A stretch of 64,000 nt of DNA, taken from contig VZRN01006292.1 of NCBI GenBank assembly GCA_013397935.1, forward strand, positions 380,025-444,024, given 5' to 3'. The notes below the pieces were generated by a model, which searched no databases, was not told the origin of the DNA, and saw only the letters and a list, made by a program, of their open reading frames with translations. This DNA is from Dasyornis broadbenti (Eukaryota > Chordata > Aves > Passeriformes > Dasyornithidae). Below, piece after piece: positions 27,010 through 39,189 of this stretch. A program made the translations under genes and the position numbers. Numbering within the stretch: position 1 is the first letter of the stretch; every line of letters starts with the position of its first letter.

Positions 27010-27047
27010 CAGTTTATAGACATCACTGTCACATGACAGTTAAACTG
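27010..27047. repeat. Compound inverted repeat (two nested 7-bp stems)
   Basis: The outer arms CAGTTTA (27010-27016) and TAAACTG (27041-27047) pair perfectly. The inner arms ACTGTCA (27025-27031) and TGACAGT (27034-27040) also pair perfectly around a two-base loop. An eight-base bulge (27017-27024) lies on the left side only. Fourteen base pairs in 38 bases would fold in RNA, but the two-base loop is too tight to form unchanged, so one inner pair would open. Confidence 0.5.
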
Positions 27048-30000
27048 CTGTTACCTCTATAGAAAGCTAAGCCAAGGCAGAGCTTGTCAGCACCAAGAGA
27101 AGAGAAAATCAAGTGTGCCTCTGAAGTCTGAATTTCATCTTAAGCAAAATAAGCAGACATCCAGACCACTACATTAGGAAATTCCACATGGATCTTCTAC
27201 TTCAATTTTGAATGGCTCTTCTGACATCTCTTCCAGCTAAGAAGATTAAAAAAGACCAAATCATTTGAGATACTGCACTGCTTCTTGACATCAATCTGGT
27301 GAAAGATTTAACTGAAAAGAGCCTTTATTTTTGTACTTTGTACGTTATAGGATGGAATTCTGTTAAGTTGTAATATCTTCTGAACAATTACAGAAATCGC
27401 TGTATTTCCCTTTACAGGCTGTTCTGCCTATACAGAGAGAGCATCCCTATAAAAATGCAGCCTCTGCACAATAAAAGGTACACCCCAGGATTTCCCTCTT
27501 GGGCGCTCATGGCATATGCACAGGCATGTTAACTGTCAGTGGTACTTCTCACACAATCAGTATAAATACAGTGGTGTCAAGAGGAGATGATGTCACAAAT
27601 TTTATAATAAAGGAATTGCATGAAACAATTACATTTCCTAGCAGCAGTTGTGGATATGCCATAGGTAAGGAGAACAGTTGTGATCTCCTTCTCTCTTCAG
27701 TGGGATGAAGAAAATACATAAAGACTGGATTTATGACATCATAATTGAGGGAAGGATTTTGTCCCACACATTTCAGTCCTGTCTGTCTTAAGCAGCAAGC
27801 CAAAAACCTGGTTCTACTGAAATGAACAGCATCACAGCAATTAGTCTCAGATTTCATGATCTCCACACCAGCACACAAAGACCACTGAAATTTCCAAATT
27901 CTTACAAATGGCTTGGCATTTTATCTCAGTTGCTGAAACTGCTCAATGATCCCTTCACAGATCTCTCTGCAATAGACACTGTAGATATCTATACATCTAG
28001 AGAATACAATAGGTACATCTAACTTAAAACAAATGAAGCATTTACGGTTTAAAAGGAATTCGTAGGATTTAGACCTTAATTGGCACATCTTTCCTGCACG
28101 GTTTTCAATATGTCTTCATTGTAACCGTTTCCCAATTTACCACAATGTGAGAAGACAGAAGTTTTTTTTGCAATACCATGAACACGCACACCCCCTACCC
28201 CAAAACCAGTGCTCACATCTGTGGCGATCATGAAATAGTGGCTGGCTACATACTGGAGATTAAAAATATATAGATCAATAATGCTCTGCTACTGTTTTCA
28301 AATAGAAACCTCATGTAATTTTTTCCAAACGCTGTCCCTCTAGTAGCTTTTGTAATGACATTGGAGAGGGAGACATTGCATTACACTCTTCCAGGCCATT
28401 CTGATAGTCCCACACATAATTTCTCCCCTGCCTCCCCCCCAATTTTCAGCAAAAGTGTCATTCTTGTGCTGTTTGTGTAAGTGGACAAAATTTCAAGCAT
28501 CTGCTCCCAAATGATATAAATCAAGGAACCTTCATGCTCCATTAGCTTGAAAAGATGGTGTTATTAATGATTGCTGTTCGAGGAAGTTCACAATAAGTGT
28601 CTAAGTGAAGACACCTCTGATGTAAGGCTCTGTTTCGTTTCTGAAAACAGCTGCATGGGCAAGTCTTCACTCTCGCTGTTTAACAGATTTGTGAGGCTAC
28701 CACTTCTAAGAAATTTTAATTCTTTTCATCAGCTTAGCAGTAACATCAGTTTCCTCTGGAAACAGAAACAATACTGTCATTCCACAGCAACACTCATGAG
28801 AAGTCCTTTAGCTTAAACAAATGCTGGGGTCTATGAAGATGCAACACTGCTCTTACTACTCTATTCTTTATCCAGTTTCAGAAGTCTGAAAAAGCTGGTT
28901 CAAATATAAAACACAAAAAGTGAAAATTTATGTATTATGTCATATTACTAACAGACTTGAAACAATGTACGAAATGAAGGGGTATATCCTGGCAGAGCTG
29001 ATTTGCTCCACAAGTTAATACACCATGATTTCCTACATGATCCTAACCAGCAGCCTTTCATTTCCATAAAAGCAGGACCAACTCCATAAAGAAACAACGA
29101 GTCAGAGGTCTGATTAAGTGAGTTTTCCGCCTGTTAGTTACCTGCCTAGGTGCACAATGAATGCAATGCACCCCATGCATGAATACCACATAATACCAAA
29201 TTTAAAGATAAGAGATCTGACTCATCACTCCACTGCACCAGTTTCATGCCTACAGGGCTCCATGTTCTTCCATGGTGACTCAGACCCAAGACTCCCCTCT
29301 CTCCAGGAAAAACATGACAAGTCATGCAGTACATGTCAGACTTACCCATCAAGTATAATCCCCATTTGCACTGCAAAACTAATTGGAATGTAACATTCCA
29401 TATCACTTACACTTTGCTGTTAAGCCTAGAGATAGGAATATATATAATTAATGTAAAAAGCAGCAGTTTAAAATATAGTCATTGGAATTAACCCTATTAC
29501 ACCTGGCAACACAAGGAACTGTGTTTGAGAAAGCAGTCCTTGCCAAATGTTAATAGTGCCAATATGTGCACGCTAAGATTAACAGCACAGAATTAAGGAG
29601 AACGAGATTAGTCACTGGAACAAAAAGTTTCTCTGGAACAGTTCTCATTCCAAGACTGCTGCCTTCACTTTTCTAACCCAAGGCTGCTGAAACACAAGAA
29701 ACTTTTTGGACATCTCTAAGGTAGGCATTGACTGTTTCTTCCAAAAGGACATACTATGTTTACAACAGCTATTTTTGGCTTTTAGCTATACAAATATAAA
29801 ACACCATGGGGCCCATTTTCTCCTCACAGCTTCATGTCTGTATATATTCATTGATTTCAGTGCAATTATATCTGATTATTTGCCAGGAATGGAAGTTAGA
29901 TCAGTGCTGACCCTTAAAGGCAATTCTGAATGGATTTATACTGGGCAAAATGTGTAAGAGGAGACAATCTATTCTACAGTCTGACAGCATACAACTGTAG

Positions 30001-31460
30001 AAATCAAAGAAATAATTAATAAAAGACTAAACCTTCAAAAGCCACACAAAACAAAACAATTCATCCTTCACCTTGCTCTAAATCTTAAGGGATTGATATC
30101 CAGAAGCTTAGCATAATGTACCGTGTGCTTTTTTTGTGTTTTTTAGTCACAGGATCAGTGGGTTACTCTAGAATGCAGAGATCACTGCAACATGGTTTTT
30201 TTCAGGACTGAGTCCTGAGATATTTTGCAGAGAGAGTTAAATCTATGATGGTTGATTCTGCACAGTTCAGCTATCCTGGACACTGGTGCACGCAACTAGT
30301 AACACACCGAACACTGCTTGTGGAAATGATTACACACCGTTGGGGAGCCACATATGCTGAGCATTACATGCACAAACTATCCACTTGCTTGTGATCAGAG
30401 TGCACATGTATGTAATTTTGCATTTACTACCACCACTGCAAGACGGTATCATCTCGTTCTGACTACACTTATATCCCACTGAGAAGTCAAGCCAGGAGAC
30501 AGTAATATATGTGTGACTTTCTACAGGAAGGCAAGATTTATTCTTAGGCATTCAGTTCTTTGAGTTTTAACTCTGTCTTGTGAAAAAGAAAAAATAAAGT
30601 CCACATAAAACCACAAAACCGTCCACTGCAATGAATAGACTTTGAATAAATACAGAACCTTGACTGCAACAGGAGGGCGAAACCCAAAAATGTGTCAGTA
30701 GGATCGTTCTCTTTTGAGGAGCAATATAAAGACATGAACTTAAAATAGACATAGCATTGGCTCTTATCTCATGCTCACTTAGCCTTTGACAACCAGAAAC
30801 CAGGGTGACTTAAAAATCTAGCACTTGCTACTCTTTAGTTGCCATAATTCTATTAGCCTGGTTGTGTGGCACTCACAGGTATGACACAAAACCTGGTATT
30901 CAGGTAAAAGTTATGAAAACAGCTCCACAGCTAATGACACTGTTAAACCACAGAATCTGTGCTTTTACCCCCACTATTAAAATACTTCTACATCCCAAAA
31001 ACAAGGGGAGAAGCAGAGCTACAGCATTCAGAACTGAACAGCAAGTTACAGAACTTCAAACACAACATAATATATTGAAAGCCTACGAGCACCAAATTTG
31101 TGATGCAATTTATTACTTGGTGAACCTCTCCTTTAAACATCTGGGTCACCAATAACTATCCAGGATTACCAGATAACACTGCTTCCCACCCATGCTGAAA
31201 GCACTACTAAAAGTACTACCTAAAACATCACCCATGCTGGGAAGTGGATCCAGGGAGTAAGAACCCGACTCAGCGGTCGCCAGCAGTATTTCACGTTGGG
31301 TGGTAGCTGGGCTCTAGCATGGGAGTGGTAGAACAAGCCAGTTTGGCTGCAATGACCGAGATTTTCACCGCCCAACACCAAACTTTGCCAACCAGCCGGG
31401 GAACGCTCAGGTAAAGGCAGTCGCTGCTGCGTTGCGGGGCGCCGTCCCTTCGTCACTTTT

Positions 31461-31470
31461 ACCTCAGCCG
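31461..31470 (-). other. Possible splice donor of first exon, minus strand
   Basis: Read on the minus strand, the sequence is CGGCTGAG|GTAAAAG, a good match to a vertebrate 5' splice site. It lies at the left edge of the CpG island, where CpG density begins to fall. If used, the first exon runs leftwards from inside the gap and ends at 31463. I found no equally good donor on the plus strand between 32460 and 33060. This is one motif and no transcript evidence supports it. Confidence 0.3.
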
Positions 31471-31730
31471 GCTGCAAGAGGCGACAGCGGGCGAGCAGGG
31501 CCAGCCCACCGGGTCCCCAGGTGGTCTCCAGTGCCCCCCGGACCTGCTGCACGGGGCGGCAGGGTGGGCGACCGGGAGCGAGCCCTGCCGTGCCGCATGC
31601 CCGTGCACACTCGCACGCCGGGAGCGCCTCAGCGGCGTCTGGGGACAGGCGGGAGCGCCGTGCGACCCCACCGGGGGCGGCCTCGGGAGGGTGGCGGACA
31701 AGGCGGGGGCTGCTGCCCCGCCTCGCCCAC

Positions 31731-32458
31731 NNNNNNNNNNNNNNNNNNNNNNNNNNNNNNNNNNNNNNNNNNNNNNNNNNNNNNNNNNNNNNNNNNNNNN
31801 NNNNNNNNNNNNNNNNNNNNNNNNNNNNNNNNNNNNNNNNNNNNNNNNNNNNNNNNNNNNNNNNNNNNNNNNNNNNNNNNNNNNNNNNNNNNNNNNNNNN
31901 NNNNNNNNNNNNNNNNNNNNNNNNNNNNNNNNNNNNNNNNNNNNNNNNNNNNNNNNNNNNNNNNNNNNNNNNNNNNNNNNNNNNNNNNNNNNNNNNNNNN
32001 NNNNNNNNNNNNNNNNNNNNNNNNNNNNNNNNNNNNNNNNNNNNNNNNNNNNNNNNNNNNNNNNNNNNNNNNNNNNNNNNNNNNNNNNNNNNNNNNNNNN
32101 NNNNNNNNNNNNNNNNNNNNNNNNNNNNNNNNNNNNNNNNNNNNNNNNNNNNNNNNNNNNNNNNNNNNNNNNNNNNNNNNNNNNNNNNNNNNNNNNNNNN
32201 NNNNNNNNNNNNNNNNNNNNNNNNNNNNNNNNNNNNNNNNNNNNNNNNNNNNNNNNNNNNNNNNNNNNNNNNNNNNNNNNNNNNNNNNNNNNNNNNNNNN
32301 NNNNNNNNNNNNNNNNNNNNNNNNNNNNNNNNNNNNNNNNNNNNNNNNNNNNNNNNNNNNNNNNNNNNNNNNNNNNNNNNNNNNNNNNNNNNNNNNNNNN
32401 NNNNNNNNNNNNNNNNNNNNNNNNNNNNNNNNNNNNNNNNNNNNNNNNNNNNNNNNNN
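31731..32458. other. Assembly gap (728 N)
   Basis: An unbroken run of 728 unknown bases lies inside the CpG island. Such gaps are common in GC-extreme bird promoters in short-read assemblies. The transcription start and probably the first exon of the local gene may lie here. The true gap size may differ. Confidence 0.99.
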
Positions 32459-32480
32459 CGGCGGGGCGAGCGGGTGGAGA

Positions 32481-32496
32481 GGGATGATGTCATCCC
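32481..32496. promoter_or_regulatory. CRE/ATF-like palindromic site
   Basis: GGGATGA and TCATCCC form seven-base arms around TG, centred on TGATGTCA, which differs at one base from the consensus CRE TGACGTCA. It lies 22 bases right of the gap and 14 bases before a GC box, a plausible core-promoter arrangement. Binding is inferred from the motif only. Confidence 0.4.
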
Positions 32497-32509
32497 CTTT
32501 TCCCGGGGA

Positions 32510-32518
32510 GGGCGGGGC
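32510..32518 (+). promoter_or_regulatory. GC box (Sp/KLF-type site)
   Basis: GGGCGGGGC is an exact match to the Sp1-type GC box core and lies within the CpG island close to the gap. GC boxes occur in many CpG islands, so it supports a promoter without identifying the gene. Confidence 0.5.
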
Positions 32519-32864
32519 CTGTCCTAGGGAGGAGGTGGGCGCGTCGCCGCGGCTCCCCGAGGAGCGGGGCAGGAGGGGGATGCGCACGGTGCTAGCCTTT
32601 CACGGTGCCGAACCCGCGCGTCTGAACCAGCGCTACCCCGGCGTGGGCGTAGTGCCCGCGGCGGGGAGCGATCGCTCCGTGCCGCAGCAGCGGCTTGTGG
32701 GGCAGGCAGCGGGGGAAGGAAGGCACCCCAAACCCGGGCGGGAGTCCCCGGCGTGGATCCCAGCCCCTGGCTGGGGTCCCCTGTAGTCCCCGCCAGCCCG
32801 GCCGGCGCTGCTGCTGCAGGGCGCAGAGCGGAGCGCAACTTTGGCACGGCCACAGCCAGCGCAG

Positions 32865-32875
32865 TGACGTATTGG
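32865..32875 (-). promoter_or_regulatory. CRE half-site next to inverted CCAAT box
   Basis: TGACGT (32865-32870) is followed directly by ATTGG (32871-32875), which is CCAAT on the minus strand. Side by side they resemble composite CREB/NF-Y promoter sites. The CCAAT orientation would suit a leftward gene with a start inside the gap, though NF-Y sites work in both orientations. Confidence 0.35.
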
Positions 32876-33064
32876 GGAAAGAGCACTTGAGCCGAGCCGC
32901 GGCTGCAGCCCTTCCCGGGAGTCCTGCAGGTGCCGGTGGCGGTGACACGCTCGGCTCCAGCACGGCTCGCTGCCCGGAGCCTGTGGGTGGGTGTGCAGGA
33001 GCCTTCCGAGCACATCGGGTAGCCCGACTGTGGGGAGTGACGAACGACGAAAGCTTCTGATCAA

Positions 33065-36000
33065 CCTGCGGTTCTCAAAATTTGCTCATCTAGGAAGGAA
33101 TCGAATGGTCTCCAGTGCTTAGTTTCTGTGACCCACTTATTTTTTCCTAACTGGTCAGATAAGCCATAGGGATTAACCACGTAGGCTTAACACCGAAGAG
33201 GTACCTGAGAAGAAAATTCAGCACCTTTCAGAGTAGCAGCCTCATGTTTCCTTTCATCTTCAGCCATCGTGTATTACCTTTAAATAAGACACAGCTATCT
33301 GCATTAGAAATGCAATGCAGTCTTTAAAACAACAAAGTTCGGAAGTTGGGTGGGGTTTTCTCATCTTCAGTTTTCACATATTTTCCTATCCACTTAAAAA
33401 AAGAATTAACAATATGTATAACTCTTTAGCTACATACTTAAAAACTTGAGCTTGGATAACTCTTTAGGGTCTAAATGCTCCTAATCACATGGTGCCAGGA
33501 AGGCTGAAGGCTTTTGGGGTACTTCTATATCAGTCCTATATTGGGGCTGATACTTTGTCCACTCTGAAAGCAACATGAAGAGACCACATCTCCAGAAAAA
33601 AAAAGCAGGAAAATGGAAAGGGGGAGGTTTCATCGTGCTGGAGGCTCAAGTGTGCCTGGTTAGATAGCTAGGGCATTACACTACCCTCCTTCATGCAAAT
33701 ATTAAGCATAGTAGTCCTCATTTTGAAAGTCTTAAGAGAAAGGCACATGCAATGCTGGATTCTCACTCTGATACCGCTTTGCAGGTACTGGCCTCCTCAC
33801 ACTGCTGACTGAAGCAGTGAGAAGGAGAGGTGAGAAAAGGATGAAAATGTGATTCAGGCATAGTTGATACCAAAGAGAGTGGCCTGCTGGTACCCTCTGG
33901 CTTGGTGGGGTGCACCAGGAATGTGAAAGGGATGGAGTGCATAAAGAGGTGACACAACAGGTGAAGTGAGGTATGAGGTCGTGGAGGACACAGAGGTTGA
34001 AAGGGGAGCTTGAAATGAGATGTGGTGGGTCCTGGAAAGCCAGCAGGAAAGTCTTTATATCTGCAGATTATATCAGTTATGGAAGGTATTATTATCACAA
34101 TATAGCAGGAAAACGCAGGGAAAAGGCAGCACTACGGCGAATGGAATGCATGAGCCTGCAACGAGGGATTTTGTCATTGTAATGATGAGGTAAGGGAAGA
34201 CTTTTGTTTCAGCAGGGGCATTTAAGTGTCAGTAACCTTACTGAAAAGGAAGAGTGACACGTAAAACAGATCAGGCCACAGGAGAACTTGTTCTTAAAAT
34301 CTCTGTTTACAGCTCACAGGAGAATATACCAGGAGACCTTGATGCTCAGTAGGGAGTTCAGTGAAGATATTAACAGGACTGAGGATGTTCATAGCTCTCT
34401 AGGCTGCTAACTGGGAGGGCTGCTATAAATTCTAATTTCTGAGGCTTTGTCAGGGAGTGTTGCTTCATTTCTTGAAATTATGGGCTAAATTAATCACTGT
34501 TTTAACATAGCACTAAATTATTTGCACTTATAGACAGTTTCACCACAATAATTCTTAATCTTTCATTCTCTAGAACATGCCCTTCCAAGGCTGAGTGAGC
34601 AATGGACTCCCCACTCCGTGGGTCACGGACCTGGCTGGAATGGACTATGTGTGGCAGGAGAACAAATGTTTTCAAGGAGGACTGAGACTACAGTTAGCGA
34701 GTTGCTTTTCAACAAGCTGTTGTCACATGGAAGGCAGAATTCCCATAGAAAAATGCTTTGATTCCTGTCAAAGCACCACAGGAACAAGACTTCAGGACTT
34801 TGTTCTAAGTGTGGTTAGCAGTCTTGAGACAGGTAAGTGTACCTGCCTGACAGAGCTACTGCCACATCAGTTTAGGGCACATTGTAAATTCAGCATATTC
34901 TAAGTGAAGCTTTCCTCAAATGTCCAGTTTGCAGGAGAAAAAATTGTTTTTGAGTTTGCTTGAAATTTATGAAAACTAAATAAAAAACAAACCAAAAGGG
35001 GAAGCCTATGCAAAGTGAAAATCCTGCTTTTTGGACAGTCTCATGGAGATGCTGACGGTACAAATTCAAATGCAGGGTTGTTAAAAAGCAGTCTGAGTGT
35101 TCCTTCAGCTGTGAGATCTATTTCAGCCCTCTGTTACTTGCAGAGAGACACTGGCCTCTGTCTACCAGAGCAGGGTGCTTTCTGCAATCAAACACCTGAA
35201 AGTTCTTGTCCCCACCCTACATCCCCTAGCCCCCATTAATTTTTGTACCTGCAAAGAAGCACACTTCATGTGCTGAGCCTTTATAAATACCTTAGGGAGA
35301 CATTTCTCCAGAAAACTCTTCTTTATGGTCCTTTATATGGATGCATTTGGATTATCTCACAAACCACTCTGATGTTTATTAGCTTCACCTGGGCTTGTCA
35401 TCAACACTAGTCAAGTACAAACATTAATCAAATTAGAGGTTCATTCCAGCCAGGCATAAGGTCAAGCTTCTAATTACAAGGCTGGAAAATGAGAATGACT
35501 GGGAGTAATTTAAACTTAAAATGTAATTCTAGGGCAAATTTAACAACAGGTTATTTTCTAGTTGCCCTATTATCTTTCACCTTGAGCTTTTAAGATGTCT
35601 CATCCATAAAAAAGCAGGAGTCTAATTTGCACCTCTACAGTGTGGCTTGTCTTGTTCCCTTCCAGCTCAAGGGAAGTGTCTCAGGTATGGGTAGCTGTGG
35701 TTCTGTTTGAAGTTCAAAATAGTTCCTGCATTCCTGATCCTTTTTTCTGTCACAGCTTCTAAACAAGCTGTCCTATCACACATTGACCAGCCCTTCTTTC
35801 CAGCCACCAGGTCCTGAAGGAGTTTCCAAAGCTTTTACTGTCTTTCCTACATTTTGCATTTAGTAACATTAAAAACCATGAGATCTGTAACAATCCTCTC
35901 AGGTTTTCCATGCACAGCAGATTTCCTCTTGGATAACATAAACAGCTTCCTAACAACGAAGATGACAGACATAATGACATATTTTGACCTAACAGCACTC

Positions 36001-39000
36001 CCACCATTCAGCTTCTGGGGTTCCTAATTTCACATCCCCCCACTGCTGAAAAATGAGAGACCACACCTCCTACATCCAAGAGTGTGTGGAGAGCAGGAAT
36101 CACACTAGATAGTGCTGATCTTAATGTCAGTGATAACAAATCTAATCTGTCCCTAGTTCATCTATCACTGTGCCAACTAGGCTTTGTTTTGTATGATTAA
36201 GTACCTGTGAAATCAAATAGTAAACTGAATTTGTTCCATTGGGTGTATTATCCGAACTGGACCTTTGGATACGTCATCTTTAATATGATCTTTGACTTGT
36301 CGGAAATGCCAGAATACAGATAATAACAGCAAGAATACTGACGCTGTGCATTAGTGGTTTCCTTGACTCATTACAGCCAGAGAATAAAGTCCATACTTCA
36401 CTCTGGAAAAATGCAGTGCTTAACACTGACATGTCACAAGGAAGAAGTAAGATTACTGCTATATAGAAATTAAAGATTTTAGCAGGCAGAGAACCACAAA
36501 GCACTTCATGCACTATCTTACTGTAATTTTTTTTGTTAGTTATTTTATTTATGCACTCCTTGGCAGAAGAAAACTGTGTTGACTGATTAGCACCAGATTA
36601 CATGTCTAACTGGGCTTTCCTAGTGACCTGAAAGTTAGAATTATTATTAAATCTGTTACTAAATGAGTAGCTTTGTGGTAGTTGCATGAGTTTTGCTTAG
36701 AATATGATGGCAGTTCCAGAGATGCTGTATTAGAAATATGTTGCCACAGACCTTTATTTGCTGCCAAAATGAGGGGACTATTCACATCTATCACTTCAAA
36801 AGCACCTTCTGAGAGTATCCAAGAGGAGTTTCAACTTTTTCCGTGGCGAGTGTCGCTGGCTGTTACTCGTAACTGGAGACACCAGGAGACATCTACCTTC
36901 CCTTGTTTTAATGCTGCCGCTGTGTGACAGCTTCTCAACTGAGCTCCAACAGGCTCCTGCCCACACCGTGAGAGTCCAGCCTGTCTGCCAGAGGAAATAA
37001 TGGGTTTGAAGTAATATGAGAGGAGCACAACTGTTTTAGAGAGAAAGACCGACAAATACATACCACGGGAGGTTGTGAGGAAGCAGAGTGATTTTTCACC
37101 AAACAATATTCTTTCAAACTATTTGATTTCAGGTTGTCTGAGAGGGTAAAACTGCAAAGGTCACCAGTTAAAATAGTAAAAGATTTAATTCCCTTTGAGG
37201 AATTAGTATTAAATAAATTGTACACTCTAGAGCTGGCAGTCATCTTTTGAGAGAGTGAAAACATTGTGCTATGCAATTATTGTCAGCTGATATAAGCGAG
37301 TTTATGAGTAGTTATTTGCATTAATGTAGTGTATGGTGTATTGCTGTGCTGTTGTGTTCTACATCTTGAAAATGGAGAAGCATAACTTTGAAGAGTTTGG
37401 GTGCTGGCTATTGTAATGACACTTTGGAGCCATATAGGGCTTTACAGAGACTTCCGTTTCATTTGCACATTGCTGCAGTCAATGCCAAACAGCTAAATAA
37501 TATGCAGCATTTTAAAATGGAAGTGAAGTTACGTGTGTATCATCTGGACCTCTGCACATGCTGAGGGAAGTCAGTGGTTCACCTGTGATGCTGCTGCATG
37601 CAAGAATGTGGGATGGGGATCTGGCAACTGGTTTGACTTTCTAACCCAGTCTGATCTGAATGTTGCCCTCAGCAGAGCCCTTTCCTTTTTGTTCCTCCTT
37701 CTGCAAAAGGAACAGGTGGTGGTCCCTTGTAAATGTTTTAAGATCTACAAGGGAAAAATGGGAGCTATCCTTTTAGTAAGCAGGTGTATCCATTACCACC
37801 TAAAATAGTTACAAGATAGTTATTTATGGGAGCAGACACTTGAAACAATGGTCACCCACATTTCAAACACAGGCACATGCAGGATGTGAACGTGAGGCTG
37901 TACGATCTTGAGAGGATAACAAGTCCATGAACTAATCTAGTGTTGGCTCTAAAGAAGCTAAAGCTGCTTTGTCAGTTGTGTACACACTATGTTGTGTGTC
38001 AAGGAGATGCTGTGTGACTGAACAGCCTCCCTTCTGTCCTTGTGACTGCACCGAGCCCTAGCACTATAGCAATACCCTACTGTGCTGCCAGCTTCACCTT
38101 GCAGAGTAAACAACACTGGGATCACACAAAAGCAACTGCACAGAACGGAATACAGGGACAAAGGCTGCCTGAATAGGAAGGATGCAGAAAGGCACAAAAT
38201 GAGTCAGAGGGGACAAATTGTAATGACAAGTCTGAAAGGGTGTTAGAAATGGGGGAAGGCCAAAGGAAGGTCTGCTGCTTAATGGAGAATAAGAGAAAAA
38301 GGAGGTGACATCAAGATTGACACATGCAGTGGTTTTCGGTCACAATCAAGGTGCTGGTACCCAGAAACTTAGCATGCTTCATTTTAACAGGTGTGTTGAA
38401 AAGTCCAAAATCAAGGACAGAAAACCTTTTAGACATTTAAGGAATGCAGGTACATTGAAGTCAGCCAGGCCCACTGAGCTCTACACTGGCAGATTTAAAG
38501 CATTGTAGCAGTCTTAAAAGCACTAACAATAATCTTTGACAGCTTCTACAAGAAAAATCTCAGTGGATAAATGTAGTACCTGTCATTATAAAGGAGAAAA
38601 TTAAGAAAATGGTGACTTTCGGTGGAGTCAAGCTAGGACTGTCACTAAGAAACATTTTAAAGCAAATACAGTGTGTTCCTAAACATGTAGAGTACAGTCA
38701 GGCAACAAAGACTTTTAACAAATAAATCCTGTTAAATAGATCTAAGCCCTTCTTTAGTTCCAAGAGCCTAGTGCCATAGGCACCTACCCCTATTGCTGCT
38801 GGTGGCATGATGGTTCTGGGAGGCATGCAGGAGGGCGCCATGCTTTCCCCTTCTGTTCTGAGAAGCTTTTACCCCCAAAGCACTTAATGCCTGCACAAGT
38901 TCAACTGTGGGTTGAATTATCTGCAGGTGCTGGATTTACCGGGCAAGTGCGACAAAGATCCTGCATACTGGTGAATCCTTCCCTACCCTTTGACTGTGTC

Positions 39001-39185
39001 TGGGGGAAGGTGGTCAGTTAAAGCTCTGCTGTGTGTTGTTAGGAGAAGATAATTTATTGCTTGCATAGGTAAGGCAGATTCCTGGCAGTTGGATACGGGC
39101 TGCACGATCTAACTGCGAGGATACCATCCATAAACTGTGTACACTGGGCATCCCTGACCTCTCTGCTGGTATATGGCAAGCATCA
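33065..39185. other. Unique non-coding DNA right of the CpG island
   Basis: No gene or transposon is recognised. ORFs do not exceed 113 codons and show no family motifs. Two stretches, 35370-35600 and 37375-37525, have the even, repeat-free, TAAT-containing text often seen in conserved non-coding elements. I cannot test conservation here. Confidence 0.45.
35370..35600. promoter_or_regulatory. Candidate conserved non-coding element
   Basis: The block is AT-rich, has no tandem repeats or transposon text, and contains several AATTA/TAATTA-type homeodomain cores (for example around 35470 and 35505). The call rests on appearance alone. Confidence 0.15.
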
Positions 39186-39189
39186 GATG

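Larger units (their letters stand above)
10500..31419. other. Long unique AT-rich non-coding tract
   Basis: No protein-coding gene or large transposon is recognised over this 21 kb. ORFs are mostly below 115 codons and lack motifs; one at 17433-17843 reaches 136 codons over a small tandem duplication. Homopolymers, small tandem duplications, a pyrimidine-rich tract, palindromes and one possible non-coding exon are listed separately. If the CpG island at its right end is the promoter of a leftward gene, this tract would be first-intron sequence. Confidence 0.45.
31420..33060. promoter_or_regulatory. CpG island, likely gene promoter (interrupted by gap)
   Basis: Base composition changes sharply to GC-rich with dense CpG on both sides of an assembly gap. 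For example, nine CpG fall in 31561-31620, against almost none in typical 60-base stretches elsewhere. In birds such islands usually mark promoters and first exons. GC-box, CRE-like and CCAAT-like motifs are present right of the gap. Several large ORFs cross the gap on both strands only because unknown bases contain no stops; they are not evidence of coding. I cannot name the gene. Confidence 0.8.

Noticed and set aside
31220..32786. Very long ORFs of 278-455 codons on both strands
   Set aside because: They cross the 728-base gap, and unknown bases contain no stops. The flanking residues show no recognisable domain.
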